Origin: Ligula intestinalis
Taxonomy: Eukaryota > Platyhelminthes > Cestoda > Diphyllobothriidea > Diphyllobothriidae
Assembly: GCA_036362985.1 (NCBI GenBank)
Contig: JAYGXS010000005.1
Coordinates: forward strand, 5,633,011 to 5,697,010
Reading direction: 5' to 3'
DNA length: 64,000 bases
This document shows positions 61,999-64,000 of the stretch, in pieces. Each line of letters opens with the position of its first letter. The first letter of the stretch is position 1. Both the position numbers and the translations under genes were made by a program. The notes beneath the pieces are model-generated. The model ran no database searches, had not been told where the DNA came from, and saw only the letters and a list, made by a program, of their open reading frames with translations.

Positions 61999-62650
61999 AA
62001 TAAAAGAGAATATTCGAGTCCCAGGAAGCAGTTCAGAGGAAGAAGATGCGATCACTGGAACAAGAGTTTTATTTGCCTGACGTTTCGGATTCCTTCGGGA
62101 ATCCTTAATCATAGGTGATGATAAGATAGGCATGGTCATACGCAGATGAGGTGGATACATGCATGACGGGACCCGGCCATATTTTTAAGTTTAACGAGGT
62201 AGAAATCCTCGCAAGAGGCGACAACCACGTGAGCCGCGAGCTGCTGGAGTCAGGGTTCTCAGGCCCTCAGTCCATCAACAAGCGCAACGATTTGGTGTTC
62301 CCATACTGCGTACTGAGACATTGCCTGAGCAAGAGAATCAGTCACGTGGGAAGGTCCGGAAGCAACAACAACTCTGATGACAACGGGCATAATTGTCAGG
62401 CCATTATCAGGCCTGCATCTGACGCTGACATGGCAACTAGTGAGTGGAACGCCAAGTGTCAAGCCATTACCGCATCAATTAAGACCCAAGCGGTGGCTAC
62501 AAAAGTGAACAATTACCACAACACGCCTGTCCATGTATCCACCTCATCTGCGCATGAACATGCCTATGTTATCATACGTTATCCCGAGGGAATCCGAAAG
62601 GTTAGGCAAATAAAACTCTTGTTCCAGTGACCGCCTCTTCTTCCTCTGTT
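61999..62650 (+). mobile_element. Penelope-like element relic P8 with inverted terminal repeats
   Basis: The left end (61999-62160) is the inverse of the right end (62530-62640): 'ggaacaagagttttatttgc' against 'aataaaactcttgttccag', and 'cagatgaggtggatacatgc' against 'catgtatccacctcatctgc'. Between them only the PLE C-terminus remains (FNEVEILARGDNHVSRELLE, GPQSINKRND, VLRHCLSKRISHVG). It is the smallest two-ended copy and could behave like a non-autonomous derivative. Confidence 0.8.
62077..62115 (-). ncRNA. Hammerhead-like motif, left inverted repeat of P8
   Basis: On the - strand: ATGATTA core variant, extra A, GGAATCC/GGAATCC-type stem II, then intact GAAAC-GTC. The partner at 62571-62608 is further decayed (GAAAG-GTT). 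Confidence 0.42.
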
Positions 62651-63685
62651 TCCGATTCGCTGGCATTTAGGTCCTTGACCCAATTTCCCGCGTGCACGTC
62701 CAAATAGTCACGGCTAGTCCAGGGCCACTTGAACACACCACCCCTCTGTCAACGCAGCATGTGTCGTTATACGCGACTCTATCTGCGACAATACAACACA
62801 CCAGACCAACACCACTCGATCTTGCTCCACAATCACATGTAAAAGCCGCCGCTGGCTCACACTCTCGCAGGCATGACCGGCCGCAGTCAACTGCGGCCAC
62901 TGCTGCCCGGGACAGCAACTTTGGGTTTTGTGCAGAACCAATTCCTTATTCTCAAGCTTTCAGCCTTCTACCTACAACTTAGGATTTGGCTTGATGATTG
63001 AATTACCCTAAACACAACAACTACTTAGTCGCTACAAAGTCATCTACTAGCTACGTCAACACGTCCCTCAGGAGAATTAAGCTCTTTTAGGTATATAAAC
63101 ATCGCCGACAAAGACAAGGGAGACTAGGATGGCCATTTCTGGCCCAATAGCCGCTCGAATCTGACCCGCATTAGCAGACATGTCGATCTCGATTCACAGT
63201 ACGATGGTTTACGCGCACGACTCACATTCCCACACCCACAACAGTCACTTATCATTACTCGACCAAGTGGAAATGCACTGATGCGGCATCCCCCAGACAC
63301 GTGAACCCTAGCTGAATTTCAGCACCCTTCCCCTCACTCCCAACATTAACCGTGACATTTTTATGCCCCCCCCACTGCCGTGAACGTCTGTCTACCTCAA
63401 CCCTCCCCCTCCCGCCAAACGCTCTAGTGCAACAATCCCATTCCCCACTGTTCATTTAGTCCGATGTTACCTGTTTGACAATTGACAAGTACAAATCCAT
63501 TCTTCGGGGACCTTCCTTCTTACACCTACTCATTTCATTGACGTACGCGTAGTATATTAGTGTTACGGTTGTAGTTAAGCTAGGTTAAAGATTAGGGCTG
63601 ATTTTGCCTGCTGCATACCTAATCAGGCCCTCTTTAACCACTAGTCTCGGACTACCTATTTTCCGCCCATTGGCGCGCTCTTAAT
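62651..63685. other. Intergenic or intronic DNA with a SINE tail scrap
   Basis: 'gacaaagacaagggagacta' and 'ggatggccatttctgg' at about 63105-63150 are an inverted SINE end. A poly-C run is at 63367. No exon of the lectin gene was recognised. Confidence 0.4.
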
Positions 63686-63689
63686 TAGT

Positions 63690-63910
63690 TCAGTATATTT
63701 AGGGTAGTAGGCAATGCCTTTGAAGACCCTATTGAAAAAAGTATGCATGAAATATTCAACAGAAAATATGTCACTATAAACAGTGAGTAACATATATACA
63801 TTTACAAATTTTAACGTGTGCGTGTGAGCAGTCAGAATAATCTCTTGTGTACATAATATATCCAAAATAAAATGTGTTACTGTAAAATAGTGAGTAGCAT
63901 ATACTATGCG
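63690..63910 (-). repeat. Tail of CR1-like element L3 family
   Basis: 'gggtagtaggcaatgccttt' and 'gaagaccctattgaaaa' then two diverged AT-rich units ('aaaatatgtcactataaa', 'aaaatgtgttactgtaaaat') match 40905-41135 closely. It has the L3 3' end only, so it is an extreme 5'-truncated insertion. Confidence 0.75.
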
Positions 63911-64000
63911 GTATTCATGGGAGTGATAAAACAAGGTATATGACAAAATTCCTATTTTCTCAAGCAATCCGCAGATTCCGTTCGGTACCGCGTTTACTTA

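Noticed and set aside
61673..64000. More exons of the lectin gene on the - strand
   Set aside because: Frames there (for example the Cys-rich one at 62667-62918) show no GT27 or trefoil motif and lack convincing splice sites.

Overview
This is eukaryotic nuclear DNA: long introns with GT-AG junctions, no operons, and dense retroelement debris. The best guess is a parasitic flatworm, probably a tapeworm of the large-genome diphyllobothriid type. The reasons are a venus-kinase-like receptor gene, Penelope-like elements with hammerhead-like motifs, and abundant Jockey/CR1/RTE-type LINEs and tRNA-derived SINEs. The species assignment is inference.

Two host genes can be supported. The main one is a receptor tyrosine kinase on the + strand. 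Its last eight exons run from 4530 to 45661 and join in one frame (1275 residues plus stop): the end of the ectodomain, one transmembrane helix, a complete kinase domain with all key catalytic residues, and a roughly 670-residue low-complexity tail ending in a PDZ-ligand-like ETTI. The kinase resembles the insulin-receptor group. The segment before the membrane resembles the end of a Venus-flytrap module rather than FnIII, so venus kinase receptor (VKR) is preferred over insulin receptor. The exons for the rest of the ectodomain lie upstream of the window. The second gene, on the - strand, is seen only as a terminal exon at 61415-61567. It encodes the end of a ricin-type lectin repeat, most likely of a polypeptide GalNAc-transferase. 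The two genes converge.

The rest is introns and intergenic DNA filled with mobile elements. Region 1-4.5 kb holds SINEs, a telomere-like tract and a Penelope-like element (PLE) relic with the best hammerhead-like motif. The 5.1 kb intron has a LINE tail, an RTE tail and an (AGT)n array containing a 10-N assembly gap. The 15.9 kb intron splitting the kinase N-lobe from the catalytic loop holds a palindromic PLE relic, an RTE tail, a CpG-rich block, a (TTC)n tract, a 0.94 kb foldback element and an almost intact 3.8 kb Jockey-like LINE with a 2A-like peptide motif. Later introns hold PLE relics, tRNA-like foldbacks and a decayed CR1-like LINE. The 47.7-62.7 kb intergenic region is a nest of long-inverted-repeat elements and PLE copies flanked by inverted terminal repeats.

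The most interesting structure is recurrent palindromy. At least four unrelated repeat families here (PLE relics, the 0.94 kb AT-rich foldback, tRNA-like foldbacks, and a MITE-like family with long TIRs) are organised as inverted repeats, and the PLE repeats carry hammerhead-like sequences whose short stem III is the self-complementary ACGT.
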